The position numbers were made by a program, and so were the translations under genes. A DNA stretch of 64,000 bases, from contig NZ_BMUE01000005.1 in NCBI RefSeq assembly GCF_014650035.1, forward strand, positions 124,001 to 188,000, given 5' to 3'. Below, piece after piece: positions 27,178-36,933 of this stretch. Within the stretch, counting starts at the first letter, position 1, and each line of letters opens with the position of its first letter. A model generated the notes under the pieces. That model saw only the letters and a list, made by a program, of their open reading frames with translations. It was not told the origin of the DNA and ran no database searches. The stretch comes from Streptomyces lucensis JCM 4490. GTDB lineage: Bacteria; Actinomycetota; Actinomycetes; Streptomycetales; Streptomycetaceae.

Positions 27178-27849
27178 CTACTGCGCGCCGGGACGCACCA
27201 GGCCGCTCTCGTACGCGTACACCGCGGCCTGCACCCGGTCGCGCAGACCCAACTTGGTGAGCACGTGCCCCACATGGGTCTTCACGGTCGTCTCACTGAC
27301 GAACAGGTCGGCCGCGATCTCGGCGTTGGACAGCCCCCGCGCCACCAGCTTCAGCACCTCCACCTCCCGGTCCGTGAGGGTGTGCAGGGTGTGCGGCACG
27401 GGCTCCTCACCCGACGGCAGGTGCGTGGCGTACTTGTCCAGCAGGCGGCGCGTGATGCTCGGCGCCAGCATGGCCTCCCCGCCCGCGACGACCCGGATCG
27501 CCTGCACCAGCTCGTTGGCGGGCGCGTCCTTGAGCAGGAAGCCACTGGCACCGGCCCGCAGCGCCTCCACCACGTACTCGTCCAGGTCGAACGTGGTCAG
27601 CACCAGCACCTTCGCCGGGCCGTCCCGGCCCGGACCGGTGATCTGCCGGGTCGCCTCCACGCCGTCCATGCGGGGCATGCGGATGTCCATCAGCACGACG
27701 TCCGGCTGCAGCGCACGGACCTGGTCGAGGGCCTGCAGGCCGTCACCGGCCTCGCCGACGACCGCGAGATCCTGCTCGGCCTCCAGGATCATCCGGAAAC
27801 CGGTACGCAGCAGCGGCTGGTCGTCGACCAGTAGGACGCGGATGGCCAC
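27178..27849 (-). CDS. NarL/LuxR-type response regulator, no adjacent kinase
   Basis: 223 residues. N-terminal receiver domain with acidic pocket DD (9-10), phosphoacceptor Asp55 in VVLMDIRMPRMDG and Lys in FLLKDAPANE. C-terminal LuxR HTH: LTDREVEVLKLVARGLSNAE followed by VSETTVKTHVGHVL. It should be a phosphorylation-controlled DNA-binding regulator. No histidine kinase gene is next to it: neighbours are a lipoprotein gene and a nuclease. The cognate kinase, if any, is elsewhere. Confidence 0.9.
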   Translation of the reverse strand: MAIRVLLVDDQPLLRTGFRMILEAEQDLAVVGEAGDGLQALDQVRALQPDVVLMDIRMPRMDGVEATRQITGPGRDGPAKVLVLTTFDLDEYVVEALRAGASGFLLKDAPANELVQAIRVVAGGEAMLAPSITRRLLDKYATHLPSGEEPVPHTLHTLTDREVEVLKLVARGLSNAEIAADLFVSETTVKTHVGHVLTKLGLRDRVQAAVYAYESGLVRPGAQ

Positions 27850-27863
27850 GTGACACTCCTTCG

Positions 27864-28904
27864 CTAGTCCGGCCCCATTCTGCCCTGGGCGCCGTCACCG
27901 GAACCGGCCGCCCTCACGCTCAGCGGATAGGGCGGGGGAGTGCCGCCGAACTCCGGGCAGTGCGCCCGGTGGTCGCACCAGCCGCACAGCTTCGTCGGCC
28001 GCGGCCGCCAGTCGCCGCTCTCCGTCGCCTCCCGGATCGCCTGCCACAGCGCCAGCAGCTTGCGCTCCACCCGCTCCAGGTCGGCGAGGACGGGATCGTA
28101 GGTCAGCACGTCCCCGCTGCCGAGATAGACCAGCTGCAGCCGCCGCGGCACCACCCGCTTCAGCCGCCACACCACCAGGGCGTAGAACTTCATCTGGAAC
28201 AGCGCGCCCTCGGCGTACTCCGGCCGGGGCGCCTTGCCCGTCTTGTAGTCGACGATCCGCACCTCACCGGTCGGCGCCACGTCCACCCTGTCGATGATCC
28301 CGCGCAGCCGCAGCCCGGAATCCAGCTCGGCCTCCACGAAAAGCTCCCGCTCGGCCGGCTCCAGCCGCGTCGGGTCCTCCAGCGTGAACCAGCGCTCCAC
28401 CAGCCGCTCGGCCTCCTGCAGCCAGCCGGCCAGCCGCTCACCGCCCGGGTCGTCGGCGAACAGCTCGGTCACCTCCGGCCGGGTCTGCCGCAACCGGTCC
28501 CACTGCCCCGGGACCAGCGCCCTGGCGCGCGGTGCGGTCCGCTCCCCGGCCGGCGCGTCGAACAGCCGCTCCAGCACCGCGTGCACCAGGGTCCCGCGGG
28601 TCGCGGCCTCGCTCGGCTTCTCGGGCAGCCGGTCGATCACCCGGAAGCGGTACAGCAACGGGCACTGCATGAAGTCACTGGCCCGCGACGGGGACAGTGA
28701 CGTGGGCGCGGCGGCCGCACGCCCGGCGCCGCCGGCATCGGCGCCCGCCGCCACGCCCTCGGCCGTAACGGCGGCCCCGCCGGACGCCGCCGCCGACGCC
28801 GGCCCGGGCTGTGCCGGGACGGTGGGGCCCGTCGGCTCGGCCGCGTCCCGCGGGGCGTCCGCGCCGCCCGGCAGGGAGCCCGCCTCCTCCATGCTGCTGT
28901 CCAT
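27864..28904 (-). CDS. RecB-family PD-(D/E)XK nuclease
   Basis: 346 residues. About 80 N-terminal residues are Ala/Gly/Pro-rich and probably disordered. The nuclease core begins LSPSRASDFMQCPLLYRFRV, contains the GTLVHAVLERLF helix, and has the catalytic strands RGIIDRVDVAP and VRIVDYKTGK. Near the end LCGWCDHRAHCPE, together with the CP near the start of the core, gives the four-Cys pattern of AddB/Cas4-type Fe-S nucleases. Stand-alone; no Cas or AddA gene is near, so repair is the likeliest role. Start ATG 28904 (MDSSMEEAG); an alternative GTG lies at 28928. Confidence 0.85.
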   Translation of the reverse strand: MDSSMEEAGSLPGGADAPRDAAEPTGPTVPAQPGPASAAASGGAAVTAEGVAAGADAGGAGRAAAAPTSLSPSRASDFMQCPLLYRFRVIDRLPEKPSEAATRGTLVHAVLERLFDAPAGERTAPRARALVPGQWDRLRQTRPEVTELFADDPGGERLAGWLQEAERLVERWFTLEDPTRLEPAERELFVEAELDSGLRLRGIIDRVDVAPTGEVRIVDYKTGKAPRPEYAEGALFQMKFYALVVWRLKRVVPRRLQLVYLGSGDVLTYDPVLADLERVERKLLALWQAIREATESGDWRPRPTKLCGWCDHRAHCPEFGGTPPPYPLSVRAAGSGDGAQGRMGPD

Positions 28905-29079
28905 GCCCCAGACCTTACGGCCCGCCACCGACAGTCACCCCGTCCCGCCCGCGTCGACCGCGCCACAGCGGGCAAACACAAGGGGTGCCGGGGGCAGCGT
29001 GCCGTCCAGGCCGCATACCATCGACCAGAGACCCTTCCGCCCGGCAGGCGCGGAGGGACGCTTCGAACGAGGGGACACC

Positions 29080-30597
29080 GTGGACGTGAGCGGCGGCAGC
29101 GGGCAGCCGCGGTCCGGCAACGAGGAGCCGGCCGAGCACCCCGCAGGTCCTACGGCCCCGGCGACCGGACCCACCGACCAGCCCGGACCCGGTGACGCGC
29201 GTCCCGACGCGCCGCCACCCCCCGCTCGGGACCCGGCCCGCGCGGACCGGACCCCGGAGCACGACGAACAGCGCCCGGCCGCTCCGGCGCGACCGGAGCC
29301 CGACACCGCCGGCACCGCGGGCGCGGCGGGCGTCCCGGAGACCGAAGGACAAGCCCCCCACCCGCACCCCGGCCGGCCCGAGCACCGCACCCTCGCCCAC
29401 TCCGGCATCGCCAAGGGTGAGCCGCCCCAGCCCCGCCCCAAGGAACCCGGCGGAGGCATCCTCATGGGCCGCCCCTTCGGCGTCCCCGTCTACGTGGCAC
29501 CCAGCTGGTTCCTCGTCGCAGCCCTGATCACCTGGGTGTTCGGCGGCCAGCTCGACCGCGTGCTGCCCGAACTCGGCGCCGCCCGCTACCTGGTCTCCCT
29601 CTTCTTCGCCGTCGCCTTCTACGCCTCCGTCCTGGTCCACGAACTGGCCCACACGGTCGCCGCGATCCGCTTCAAGCTCCCGGTCCGCCGCATCCAGCTG
29701 CAGTTCTTCGGCGGCGTCTCCGAGATCGAGAAGGAGGCCGAGACCCCGGGGCGCGAATTCGTGCTCGCCTTCGTCGGCCCCCTGCTGTCACTCGTCCTGG
29801 CCGGCGCCTTCTACCTCGCCATGAAACCCGTCGACCCCGGCACCGTCCCGGGCGTGCTGCTCGCCGGCCTCATGGTCTCCAACCTCATCGTCGCGATCTT
29901 CAACCTCCTGCCCGGCCTGCCCCTCGACGGCGGCCGCATGCTCCGTGCCGTCGTCTGGAAGATCTCCGGCAAGCCGATGACCGGCACCGTCGCCGCCGCC
30001 TGGGTCGGCCGCGCCCTCGCCGTGAGCGTCCTGATCGGCCTGCCCCTGCTCAACCAGTCCGGCGCCCTCGGCGGGAGCGGCGAGGACACCGGGGGCATGG
30101 ACACCGTCACCGACGCCCTGCTCGCCGCCATCCTCGCCGCCATCATCTGGACCGGCGCCGGCAACAGTCTGCGCATGGCCCGCCTGCGCGAACACCTCCC
30201 CGAACTGCGGGCCCGCACCCTCACCCGGCGAGCCGTCCCCGTCGAGACCGACACCCCCCTCTCCGAGGCCCTGCGCCGCGCCAACGCCGCCGGCGCCCGC
30301 GCCCTGGTCGTCGTCGACGCCGACGGGCACCCCCTCTCCCTCGTCCGCGAGGCCGCGATCGTCGGCGTACCCGAGCACCGCCGCCCCTGGGTGGCCGTCA
30401 GCGGCCTCGCCCAGGAGCTGACCGAAGGCATGCGCGTCTCCGCCGAACTCGCGGGGGAGGAACTGCTGGACACCCTGCGCGCCACCCCCGCCACCGAATA
30501 CCTCGTCGTCGAGGACACCGGGGAGATCTACGGCGTCCTGTCCGCCGCGGACGTCGAACGGGCCTTCGTGAAGGCCATGGCCCGCCCCACCGCCTAG
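29080..30597 (+). CDS. Site-2 protease (M50) with C-terminal CBS domains
   Basis: 505 residues from GTG 29080, which follows GAGGGG. The first ~125 residues are Pro/Glu/Ala-rich and disordered. An intramembrane metalloprotease core follows: the HELAH zinc motif (~residue 187) is in a helix starting SVLVHELAHTVAA, and the third ligand region LPLDGGRML is at ~282. A pair of CBS domains fills ~385-505. Substrate unknown; relatives cut membrane-bound regulators. ATG 29464 (MGRPFGVPVYV), also preceded by GGAGG, is an alternative start without the tail. Confidence 0.82.
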   Translation: MDVSGGSGQPRSGNEEPAEHPAGPTAPATGPTDQPGPGDARPDAPPPPARDPARADRTPEHDEQRPAAPARPEPDTAGTAGAAGVPETEGQAPHPHPGRPEHRTLAHSGIAKGEPPQPRPKEPGGGILMGRPFGVPVYVAPSWFLVAALITWVFGGQLDRVLPELGAARYLVSLFFAVAFYASVLVHELAHTVAAIRFKLPVRRIQLQFFGGVSEIEKEAETPGREFVLAFVGPLLSLVLAGAFYLAMKPVDPGTVPGVLLAGLMVSNLIVAIFNLLPGLPLDGGRMLRAVVWKISGKPMTGTVAAAWVGRALAVSVLIGLPLLNQSGALGGSGEDTGGMDTVTDALLAAILAAIIWTGAGNSLRMARLREHLPELRARTLTRRAVPVETDTPLSEALRRANAAGARALVVVDADGHPLSLVREAAIVGVPEHRRPWVAVSGLAQELTEGMRVSAELAGEELLDTLRATPATEYLVVEDTGEIYGVLSAADVERAFVKAMARPTA

Positions 30598-30678
30598 GAC
30601 GGGCCCGGCACCGCGGCCGGGCGCCCGGGACGGGTCCGGCCGCCGCCGGACGTGGTCGGCGGTCCCGTCAAACGCCGG

Positions 30679-30684
30679 TAGGCT
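30679..30684 (+). promoter_or_regulatory. Putative -10 box of trmI (leaderless)
   Basis: TAGGCT lies 6 nt before ATG 30691, and there is no ribosome site. Confidence 0.4.
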
Positions 30685-30690
30685 GGTCAC

Positions 30691-31593
30691 ATGTCCGAAC
30701 CGACCGGTGCCGCCCGCAGGCGCGGGCCCTTCAAGGTCGGGGACCAGGTTCAGCTGACCGACCCCAAGGGCCGCCACTACACGTTCACGCTCGAAGCCGG
30801 GAAGAACTTCCACACCCACAAGGGCTCCTTCCCGCACGACGAACTGATCGGCGCTCCCGAGGGCAGCGTTGTCCGCACCACCGGCAACGTCGCCTACCTC
30901 GCGCTGCGCCCCCTGCTCCCCGACTACGTCCTGTCCATGCCCCGCGGGGCAGCCGTCGTCTACCCCAAGGACGCGGGGCAGATCCTCGCCTTCGCCGACA
31001 TCTTCCCCGGCGCCCGCGTCGTCGAGGCCGGCGTCGGCTCCGGCTCGCTCAGCAGCTTCCTGCTGCGCGCCATCGGCGACCAGGGCATGCTGCACTCCTA
31101 CGAGCGCCGCGAGGACTTCGCCGACATCGCCCGGCAGAACGTGGAGCGCTACTTCGGCGGCCCGCACCCCGCCTGGCGGCTCACCGTCGGCGACCTCCAG
31201 GACAACCTGTCCGACACCGACGTCGACCGCGTCATCCTCGACATGCTCGCCCCCTGGGAATGCCTGGAGGCCGTCTCCAAGGCGCTGGTCCCGGGCGGTA
31301 TCCTGTGCTGCTACGTCGCCACCACCACCCAGCTCGCCCGGACCGTGGAGTCCATCCGGGAGATCGGCTGCTTCAACGAGCCGACCGCCTGGGAGACCAT
31401 GATCCGCAACTGGCACATCGAGGGCCTGGCCGTCCGCCCGGACCACCGGATGATCGGCCACACCGGCTTCCTGCTCACCGCCCGCCGCCTCGCCGACGGC
31501 GTAGAGCCGCCCATGCGCCGCCGCCGTCCCGCCAAGGGCGCCTACGGCGAGGACTACGCCGGACCGAACGCCGACGGCGGCGCCGGCCGCTGA
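30691..31593 (+). CDS. trmI: tRNA (adenine-58-N1)-methyltransferase
   Basis: 300 residues. Methylates N1 of A58 in the tRNA T-loop using S-adenosylmethionine. The N-terminal beta domain (GDQVQLTDPKGRHYTFTL) precedes a Rossmann SAM-binding fold with VVEAGVGSGSLSSFLLRAI and the motif ILDMLAPWECLEAV. C-terminus RRLADGVEPPMRRRRPAKGA is basic. Length is typical of actinobacterial TrmI. It lies 93 bp after the site-2 protease but probably has its own promoter. Confidence 0.92.
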   Translation: MSEPTGAARRRGPFKVGDQVQLTDPKGRHYTFTLEAGKNFHTHKGSFPHDELIGAPEGSVVRTTGNVAYLALRPLLPDYVLSMPRGAAVVYPKDAGQILAFADIFPGARVVEAGVGSGSLSSFLLRAIGDQGMLHSYERREDFADIARQNVERYFGGPHPAWRLTVGDLQDNLSDTDVDRVILDMLAPWECLEAVSKALVPGGILCCYVATTTQLARTVESIREIGCFNEPTAWETMIRNWHIEGLAVRPDHRMIGHTGFLLTARRLADGVEPPMRRRRPAKGAYGEDYAGPNADGGAGR

Positions 31594-31623
31594 CCGGCCC
31601 GGCCCCGCACGCGTACAACGCGA

Positions 31624-31675
31624 GAGCGCCGTGGCCGAGTTCCCGACCACCTTCGGGAACTCGGCCACGGCGCTC
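31624..31675. terminator. Very strong hairpin terminator after trmI
   Basis: A 23-bp perfect stem (31624-31646 with 31653-31675) around a 6-nt loop, the longest hairpin in the window. There is no T-run. Confidence 0.8.
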
Positions 31676-31842
31676 GCGCGTTGACAGCAGACCGGGAATC
31701 CGCGGCTCACGAGCCCGAGCGGCACGGCGCGCCCGCGGGCGCGCCGCCGCGGAAAACCAGGACCCCGCCGTTCCCCCGCACTGTGACGTGTGGCACCATG
31801 CTGGCCACCCCACCGGCACAGCCCTCACAGGAGACACTCCTA

Positions 31843-32421
31843 GTGCAGCAATCCGCCGTTCCGGAGCTCGCCCACGCTCAGACCCGGCCCATCCACTGGG
31901 TCGCCACCGCCACCGCCGTCGCCGGCGTCGTGGCCCTCTCCTCCGTCGTACAGCCCGGATCGGCAACGGCCGCCCAGTCCACCACCGGCACCCGTACCCA
32001 GTCCGCACCCGCGGCGGTCCAGCCGCCCGGCACGGCCGGCGTGCACTTCCCGCTGCAGTGCGGTCCGGTGAAGGCCGTCGTCACCAAGAAGGCCACCGGC
32101 GACCTCGACGGCGACGGCCGACCGGAGACCGTCGCCGTGGTGCACTGCGACGCCCCCATGGGCACCCCGCCCGACGGCCTCTACGTCCTCACCCGCGCCG
32201 CCGGCGGCAGGCCCCGCGTGGTCGCCACCCTCGTCGACCCCAAGAACCGGCACACCGTCACCGGCTTCGCCGTCCGCTCGGGCAAGGTCAGCGCCACCCT
32301 GCTCGGCTACTCCACCGACTCCGTGCCCAGTTGCTGCCCCGACGTGAAGACCCCGGCCGAGTGGCGGTGGAACGGCAACGCGTTCATCCGCTCCGCACCG
32401 GCCGGGTCCCACAGCGTCTGA
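31843..32421 (+). CDS. Secreted protein of unknown function
   Basis: 192 residues from GTG 31843, which is preceded by CAGGAGACA. The N-terminus has a hydrophobic stretch VATATAVAGVVALSSVV followed by SATAA, a Sec-type signal with cleavage near residue 45. The mature part contains DLDGDGRPETVAVVHCD, an FG-GAP/calcium-loop-like DxDGDG motif, and four cysteines (QCG, HCD, SCCP) that could form disulfides outside the cell. I recognise no enzyme signature. It converges on the ferredoxin gene with 7 bp between them. Confidence 0.65.
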   Translation: MQQSAVPELAHAQTRPIHWVATATAVAGVVALSSVVQPGSATAAQSTTGTRTQSAPAAVQPPGTAGVHFPLQCGPVKAVVTKKATGDLDGDGRPETVAVVHCDAPMGTPPDGLYVLTRAAGGRPRVVATLVDPKNRHTVTGFAVRSGKVSATLLGYSTDSVPSCCPDVKTPAEWRWNGNAFIRSAPAGSHSV

Positions 32422-32428
32422 ACCGGAC

Positions 32429-32731
32429 TCACTCCGCGTCCGGCCCGTACACCTCGGCCCCGTCCAGGACCCGGCGCACGTGGATGCACTCGCCGGGACA
32501 CTCCTTCGCCGAGTCCACCACGTCCGCCAGCAACGGCAGCGGCACCGGCGTCGTGGCCCCCGCGGCATCCAGCAGCTCGCCGTCCGCGCCCTTCACATAG
32601 GCCAGCCCGTCGATGTCCAGCTCGAACACCTCGGGGGCGTACTGGGCACAGATCCCGTCGCCGGTACACAGGTCCTGGTCTATCCAGACCTCCAGCGCCT
32701 CCCCGCCCACGGCCTCCTGCTGCACGGTCAC
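32429..32731 (-). CDS. Ferredoxin, probably [3Fe-4S]
   Basis: 100 residues. Cysteines occur as DLCTGDGICAQYAPEVF (C-x5-C) and CPGECIHV; the missing middle Cys of the usual CxxCxxC suggests a 3Fe-4S cluster, with CP as the last ligand. Such ferredoxins often feed electrons to cytochromes P450, but no P450 is adjacent. GTG 32731 follows AGGAGAGG. It is divergent from arc across a 517-bp gap. Confidence 0.85.
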   Translation of the reverse strand: MTVQQEAVGGEALEVWIDQDLCTGDGICAQYAPEVFELDIDGLAYVKGADGELLDAAGATTPVPLPLLADVVDSAKECPGECIHVRRVLDGAEVYGPDAE

Positions 32732-33248
32732 CTCTCCTGCCGTCGGTTCGCCGGACGGAGGTGCCGGCGCGCACGCCAGCCCGGTCCGTTCCAGCGGCTG
32801 TTGAACACCCCGACCCTACCTCCGCCCCGGTTCCCGCCTTGTTCGGCCGGAAACGGGTTACCATCCCGCCCCCGCGGGTACGAGCGCTCGACCGGGGAAG
32901 GGAGCCCCGGCCACCGGGACGGCCACTTCCAGCCGCCCCGTCCGTGACGCCGACCGCCTGGACCGTCGCTCTGCGTGAGGAACGTGCGAGCGCACACACC
33001 CCTGCCCGTTAACCGGACGACCGCCCCGGAACAGACAACTCCGGCCACATACGAAGGGTCTTGACCGTCGCGGGCCTGGAACAAGCGGCTTCCGAATCAC
33101 GTTCAGTGGGTATCCCCTCCGTGCGAGGGAGAGCGCACCGGGTGACCGACGACACACCTTGACAGTCTTGGTGATCTAGGGGTTTCAATCGACACCCACC
33201 CAGGTAGGGTCTGGAAGCGTCCAGCTCCCCTTGGAGGAGGTGAGGACC
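32732..33248. other. 517-bp divergent gap between ferredoxin and arc
   Basis: No supported gene. It must hold promoters for both directions. Candidate elements: TTGACA at 33159-33164 and a TAGGGT box at 33205-33210, 44 nt before the arc start; their spacing does not fit a single promoter. Small open frames here lack ribosome sites and family resemblance. Confidence 0.45.
33205..33210 (+). promoter_or_regulatory. Putative -10 box of arc
   Basis: TAGGGT in the context GTAGGGTCTGG, 38 nt before the first base of arc and upstream of its GGAGGAGG ribosome site. The same string occurs before pup at 36884. Confidence 0.35.
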
Positions 33249-35015
33249 GTGGCAGCCCACGACGACGACATGAACCGCGGCATCCGCCCGGGACGAGGGT
33301 CCGACGACCCGGCCGGGCAGATCGCCTACCTTGAGCAGGAGATCGCCGTCCTGCGACGCAAGCTCGCCGACTCTCCGCGACACACGAGGATTCTCGAAGA
33401 GCGGATCGTCGAGCTGCAGACCAACCTGGCCGGCGTGTCCGCCCAGAACGAACGACTGGCCAGCACCCTCCGCGAGGCCCGCGACCAGATCGTGGCCCTC
33501 AAGGAGGAGGTCGACCGGCTCGCCCAGCCACCGGCCGGCTTCGGAGTCTTCCTGCAGGCCAACGAGGACGGCACCGCCGACATCTTCACCGGCGGCCGCA
33601 AGCTCCGGGTGAACGTCAGCCCCAGTGTCGACCTCGACGACCTGAGGCGCGGCCAGGAGGTCATGCTCAACGAAGCACTCAACGTGGTCGACGCCATGGA
33701 GTTCGAGCGCGTCGGCGACATCGTCACCCTCAAGGAGATCCTCGAGGACGGCGAGCGCGCCCTCGTGCTCGGGCACACCGACGAGGAGCGGGTGGTACGG
33801 CTCGCCGAGCCGCTGCTGGACGTCACCATCCGCGCCGGCGACGCCCTGCTGCTCGAACCCCGCTCCGGCTACGTCTACGAGGTCGTGCCCAAGAGCGAGG
33901 TCGAGGAACTCGTCCTCGAAGAGGTCCCCGACATCGGCTACGAGCAGATCGGCGGCCTCGGCAACCAGATCGAGGCCATCCGCGACGCCGTCGAGCTGCC
34001 GTACCTCTACCCCGACCTCTTCAAGGAGCACGAGCTGCGCCCGCCCAAGGGCGTCCTGCTCTACGGGCCGCCCGGCTGCGGCAAGACGCTCATCGCCAAG
34101 GCCGTCGCCAACTCGCTCGCCAAGAAGGTCGCCGAGGTCACCGGACAGGCCTCCGGCAAGAGCTTCTTCCTCAACATCAAGGGTCCCGAGCTGCTCAACA
34201 AGTACGTCGGCGAGACCGAGCGGCAGATCCGCCTCGTCTTCCAGCGTGCTCGTGAGAAGGCCTCCGAGGGCACCCCGGTGATCGTCTTCTTCGACGAGAT
34301 GGAGTCCCTCTTCCGTACCCGCGGCTCCGGCGTCAGCTCGGACGTGGAGAACACCATCGTCCCCCAGCTGCTCGCCGAGATCGACGGCGTCGAGGGCCTG
34401 CAGAACGTGGTCGTGATCGGCGCCTCCAACCGCGAGGACATGATCGACCCCGCCATCCTGCGCCCCGGCCGGCTCGACGTGAAGATCAAGATCGAGCGCC
34501 CGGACGCGGAAGCGGCCAAGGACATCTTCGGCAAGTACCTCACCGAGCGCCTCCCGCTGCACTCGGACGACCTCGGCGAGCACGAGGGCGACCGGGCCAC
34601 CACCGTCCAGAGCATGATCCAGACGGCGGTCGAGCAGATGTACGCCGAATCCGAGGAGAACCGCTTCCTGGAAGTCACCTACGCCAACGGCGACAAGGAA
34701 GTCCTCTATTTCAAGGACTTCAACTCCGGCGCGATGATCGAGAACATCGTCGGCCGCGCCAAGAAAATGGCGATCAAGGACTTCCTGGAAAAGAGCCAGA
34801 AGGGCCTCCGCGTCTCCCACCTGCTCCAGGCCTGCGTGGACGAGTTCAAGGAGAACGAGGACCTGCCCAACACCACCAACCCCGACGACTGGGCCCGGAT
34901 CTCCGGAAAGAAGGGCGAACGGATCGTTTACATCCGTACCCTCATCACCGGAAAGCAGGGCGCGGACACCGGACGCTCCATCGACACGGTGGCGAACACC
35001 GGTCAGTACCTGTAA
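33249..35015 (+). CDS. arc: Proteasome-associated ring ATPase ARC (Mpa)
   Basis: 588 residues, the length I recall for Streptomyces ARC. Hexameric AAA+ unfoldase that recognises Pup and threads tagged proteins into the 20S proteasome. N-terminal coiled coil (~22-70, [16 protein letters not shown]), tandem OB region (~75-230), then AAA+ with Walker A GPPGCGKT (~272), Walker [11 protein letters not shown] (~345) and an AAA second region [18 protein letters not shown]. The C-terminus GQYL has the penultimate Tyr needed for docking to the core. Start GTG 33249 (MAAHDDD) follows GGAGGAGGTGAGG. A strong terminator separates it from dop. Confidence 0.96.
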   Translation: MAAHDDDMNRGIRPGRGSDDPAGQIAYLEQEIAVLRRKLADSPRHTRILEERIVELQTNLAGVSAQNERLASTLREARDQIVALKEEVDRLAQPPAGFGVFLQANEDGTADIFTGGRKLRVNVSPSVDLDDLRRGQEVMLNEALNVVDAMEFERVGDIVTLKEILEDGERALVLGHTDEERVVRLAEPLLDVTIRAGDALLLEPRSGYVYEVVPKSEVEELVLEEVPDIGYEQIGGLGNQIEAIRDAVELPYLYPDLFKEHELRPPKGVLLYGPPGCGKTLIAKAVANSLAKKVAEVTGQASGKSFFLNIKGPELLNKYVGETERQIRLVFQRAREKASEGTPVIVFFDEMESLFRTRGSGVSSDVENTIVPQLLAEIDGVEGLQNVVVIGASNREDMIDPAILRPGRLDVKIKIERPDAEAAKDIFGKYLTERLPLHSDDLGEHEGDRATTVQSMIQTAVEQMYAESEENRFLEVTYANGDKEVLYFKDFNSGAMIENIVGRAKKMAIKDFLEKSQKGLRVSHLLQACVDEFKENEDLPNTTNPDDWARISGKKGERIVYIRTLITGKQGADTGRSIDTVANTGQYL

Positions 35016-35017
35016 AA

Positions 35018-35069
35018 GCAGGGCGGCTGCGGGTGCCCTCGGCGGGTACCCGCAGCCGCCTGCGTTTTT
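35018..35069 (+). terminator. Intrinsic terminator of arc
   Basis: A 16-17-bp stem (GCAGGGCGGCTGCGGGT with ACCCGCAGCCGCCTGC, one bulge) is followed by GTTTTT, a classical rho-independent structure. Confidence 0.9.
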
Positions 35070-35129
35070 CAGGCCACGACCGGAGCAGGCAATGACGCAA
35101 ATGATCTCCCCACCAGCGCAAAGGCGTTC

Positions 35130-35135
35130 TAGGCT
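35130..35135 (+). promoter_or_regulatory. Putative dop promoter -10 box
   Basis: TAGGCT, 114 nt before the dop start and downstream of the arc terminator, so dop-pup is likely to be transcribed separately from arc. The -35 is unclear. Confidence 0.35.
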
Positions 35136-35249
35136 CGTTCCTACCGCCGAGTCGCGCAGTGCGGGGACGGGCACCGCACACGCACCGGAGCGCCAGCGGT
35201 ACGCGAGCGGCGCCCACCACCGAGGGTGCCGCCGGGCAAGGAGGGCCGC

Positions 35250-36761
35250 ATGACCGTACGGCGAGTAATGGGCATCGAGACGGAGTACGGGATCTCCGTC
35301 CCCGGCCACCCCAACGCCAATGCCATGCTCACCTCGTCCCAGATCGTCAACGCCTACGCGGCGGCGATGCACCGGGCCCGCCGGGCCCGCTGGGACTTCG
35401 AGGAGGAGAACCCGCTGCGCGACGCGCGAGGCTTCGACCTCGCCCGGGAGGCCGCCGACTCCAGCCAGCTCACCGACGAGGACATCGGCCTCGCCAACGT
35501 GATCCTCACCAACGGTGCGCGTCTCTACGTGGACCACGCCCACCCCGAATACAGCGCTCCCGAGGTGACCAATCCGCGCGACGCGGTCCTGTGGGACAAG
35601 GCCGGCGAACGCATCATGGCCGAGGCCGCCGAGCGGGCCGCGCAGCTCCCCGGCGCCCAGCCCATCCACCTCTACAAGAACAACACCGACAACAAGGGCG
35701 CCTCCTACGGCACGCACGAGAACTACCTGATGAAGCGGGAGACCCCCTTCTCGGACATCGTGCGCCACCTCACGCCCTTCTTCGTCTCCCGCCAGGTCTT
35801 CGCCGGCGCCGGCCGCGTCGGCATCGGCCAGGACGGCCACGAGCACGGTTTCCAGCTCAGCCAGCGGGCCGACTACTTCGAGGTCGAGGTCGGCCTGGAG
35901 ACCACGCTGAAGCGGCCCATCATCAACACCCGCGACGAACCCCACGCCGACGCCGAGAAGTACCGCCGCCTGCACGTCATCATCGGCGACGCGAACCTCT
36001 CCGAGATTTCGACATACCTCAAACTGGGCACGACCGCCCTGGTCCTGTCCATGATCGAGGACGGCTTCATCGCGGTCGACCTGGCCGTCGACCAGCCCGT
36101 GCGCACCCTTCACCAGGTCTCCCACGACCCCGGCCTCAAGCGCCTGGTCACCCTCCGCAGCGGCCGCACGCTCACCGCGGTCCAGCTGCAGATGGAGTAC
36201 TTCGAGCTGGCCCGCAAGTACGTCGAGGAGCGCTACGGCGCCGACGCCGACGACCAGACCAAGGACGTCCTCAGCCGCTGGGAGGACACCCTCACCCGGC
36301 TGGAGAACGACCCCATGAGCCTGGCCGGCGAACTCGACTGGGTCGCCAAGCGCGAGCTCATGGAGGGCTACCGCCGCCGTGACGGCCTCGACTGGGACGC
36401 TGCCAGGCTGCACCTCGTGGACCTCCAGTACGCCGACGTGCGCGCCGAGAAGGGCCTGTACAACCGCCTGGTGGCCCGTGGACGGATCAAACGGCTGCTG
36501 GACGAGTCCGAGGTCGACAGGGCCCGCACCAAGCCCCCGGAGGACACGCGCGCCTATTTCCGCGGCCGCTGCCTGGAGCAGTACGCGGACGACGTCGCCG
36601 CGGCCAGCTGGGACTCGGTCATCTTCGACCTCCCCGGCCGGGACTCGCTGCAGCGCGTGCCAACCCTGGAACCGCTACGCGGAACGCGAAATCACGTCAA
36701 GGAGCTGCTGGACCGCTGCCGTACCGCGGAAGACCTGGTCAGGGTCCTTTCGGGAAACTGA
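35250..36761 (+). CDS. dop: Pup deamidase/depupylase
   Basis: 503 residues of the carboxylate-amine ligase-like family. Dop deamidates the C-terminal Gln of Pup to Glu and can remove Pup from substrates. The N-terminal Mg/ATP strand is [10 protein letters not shown]. An insert of ~40 residues (the Dop-loop, around [20 protein letters not shown]), absent from PafA below, separates Dop from the ligase. The conserved acidic site is [13 protein letters not shown], and [18 protein letters not shown] follows. ATG 35250 follows AAGGAGG. It precedes pup. Confidence 0.95.
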   Translation: MTVRRVMGIETEYGISVPGHPNANAMLTSSQIVNAYAAAMHRARRARWDFEEENPLRDARGFDLAREAADSSQLTDEDIGLANVILTNGARLYVDHAHPEYSAPEVTNPRDAVLWDKAGERIMAEAAERAAQLPGAQPIHLYKNNTDNKGASYGTHENYLMKRETPFSDIVRHLTPFFVSRQVFAGAGRVGIGQDGHEHGFQLSQRADYFEVEVGLETTLKRPIINTRDEPHADAEKYRRLHVIIGDANLSEISTYLKLGTTALVLSMIEDGFIAVDLAVDQPVRTLHQVSHDPGLKRLVTLRSGRTLTAVQLQMEYFELARKYVEERYGADADDQTKDVLSRWEDTLTRLENDPMSLAGELDWVAKRELMEGYRRRDGLDWDAARLHLVDLQYADVRAEKGLYNRLVARGRIKRLLDESEVDRARTKPPEDTRAYFRGRCLEQYADDVAAASWDSVIFDLPGRDSLQRVPTLEPLRGTRNHVKELLDRCRTAEDLVRVLSGN

Positions 36762-36883
36762 GCGCGATCAGCGGGTACCCGTACCGCCCCGGGCGGACAG
36801 GGTGGAAAACCCACCGTCCGGGAATCATCGAGATGGCCCCCGCACGTTGTGGAAACTGCGGGGTCGATGTCGGACCCGGCTTG

Positions 36884-36889
36884 TAGGGT
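36884..36889 (+). promoter_or_regulatory. Putative pup -10 box
   Basis: TAGGGT within TTGTAGGGTCTG, 45 nt before the pup start. It shares GTAGGGTCTG with the region upstream of arc. Confidence 0.35.
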
Positions 36890-36933
36890 CTGATCATCAC
36901 CGATCGGCAGGCGAACTGAGCGGGGTGAGTGTT

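Noticed and set aside
33159-33210. TTGACA at 33159 paired with TAGGGT at 33205 as one arc promoter
   Set aside because: The spacing of 40 bp is far beyond the 16-19 bp of a sigma-70-type promoter.
33009-36413. 1134-codon open frame antisense to arc and dop
   Set aside because: Same antisense-shadow pattern, spanning two well-supported genes.
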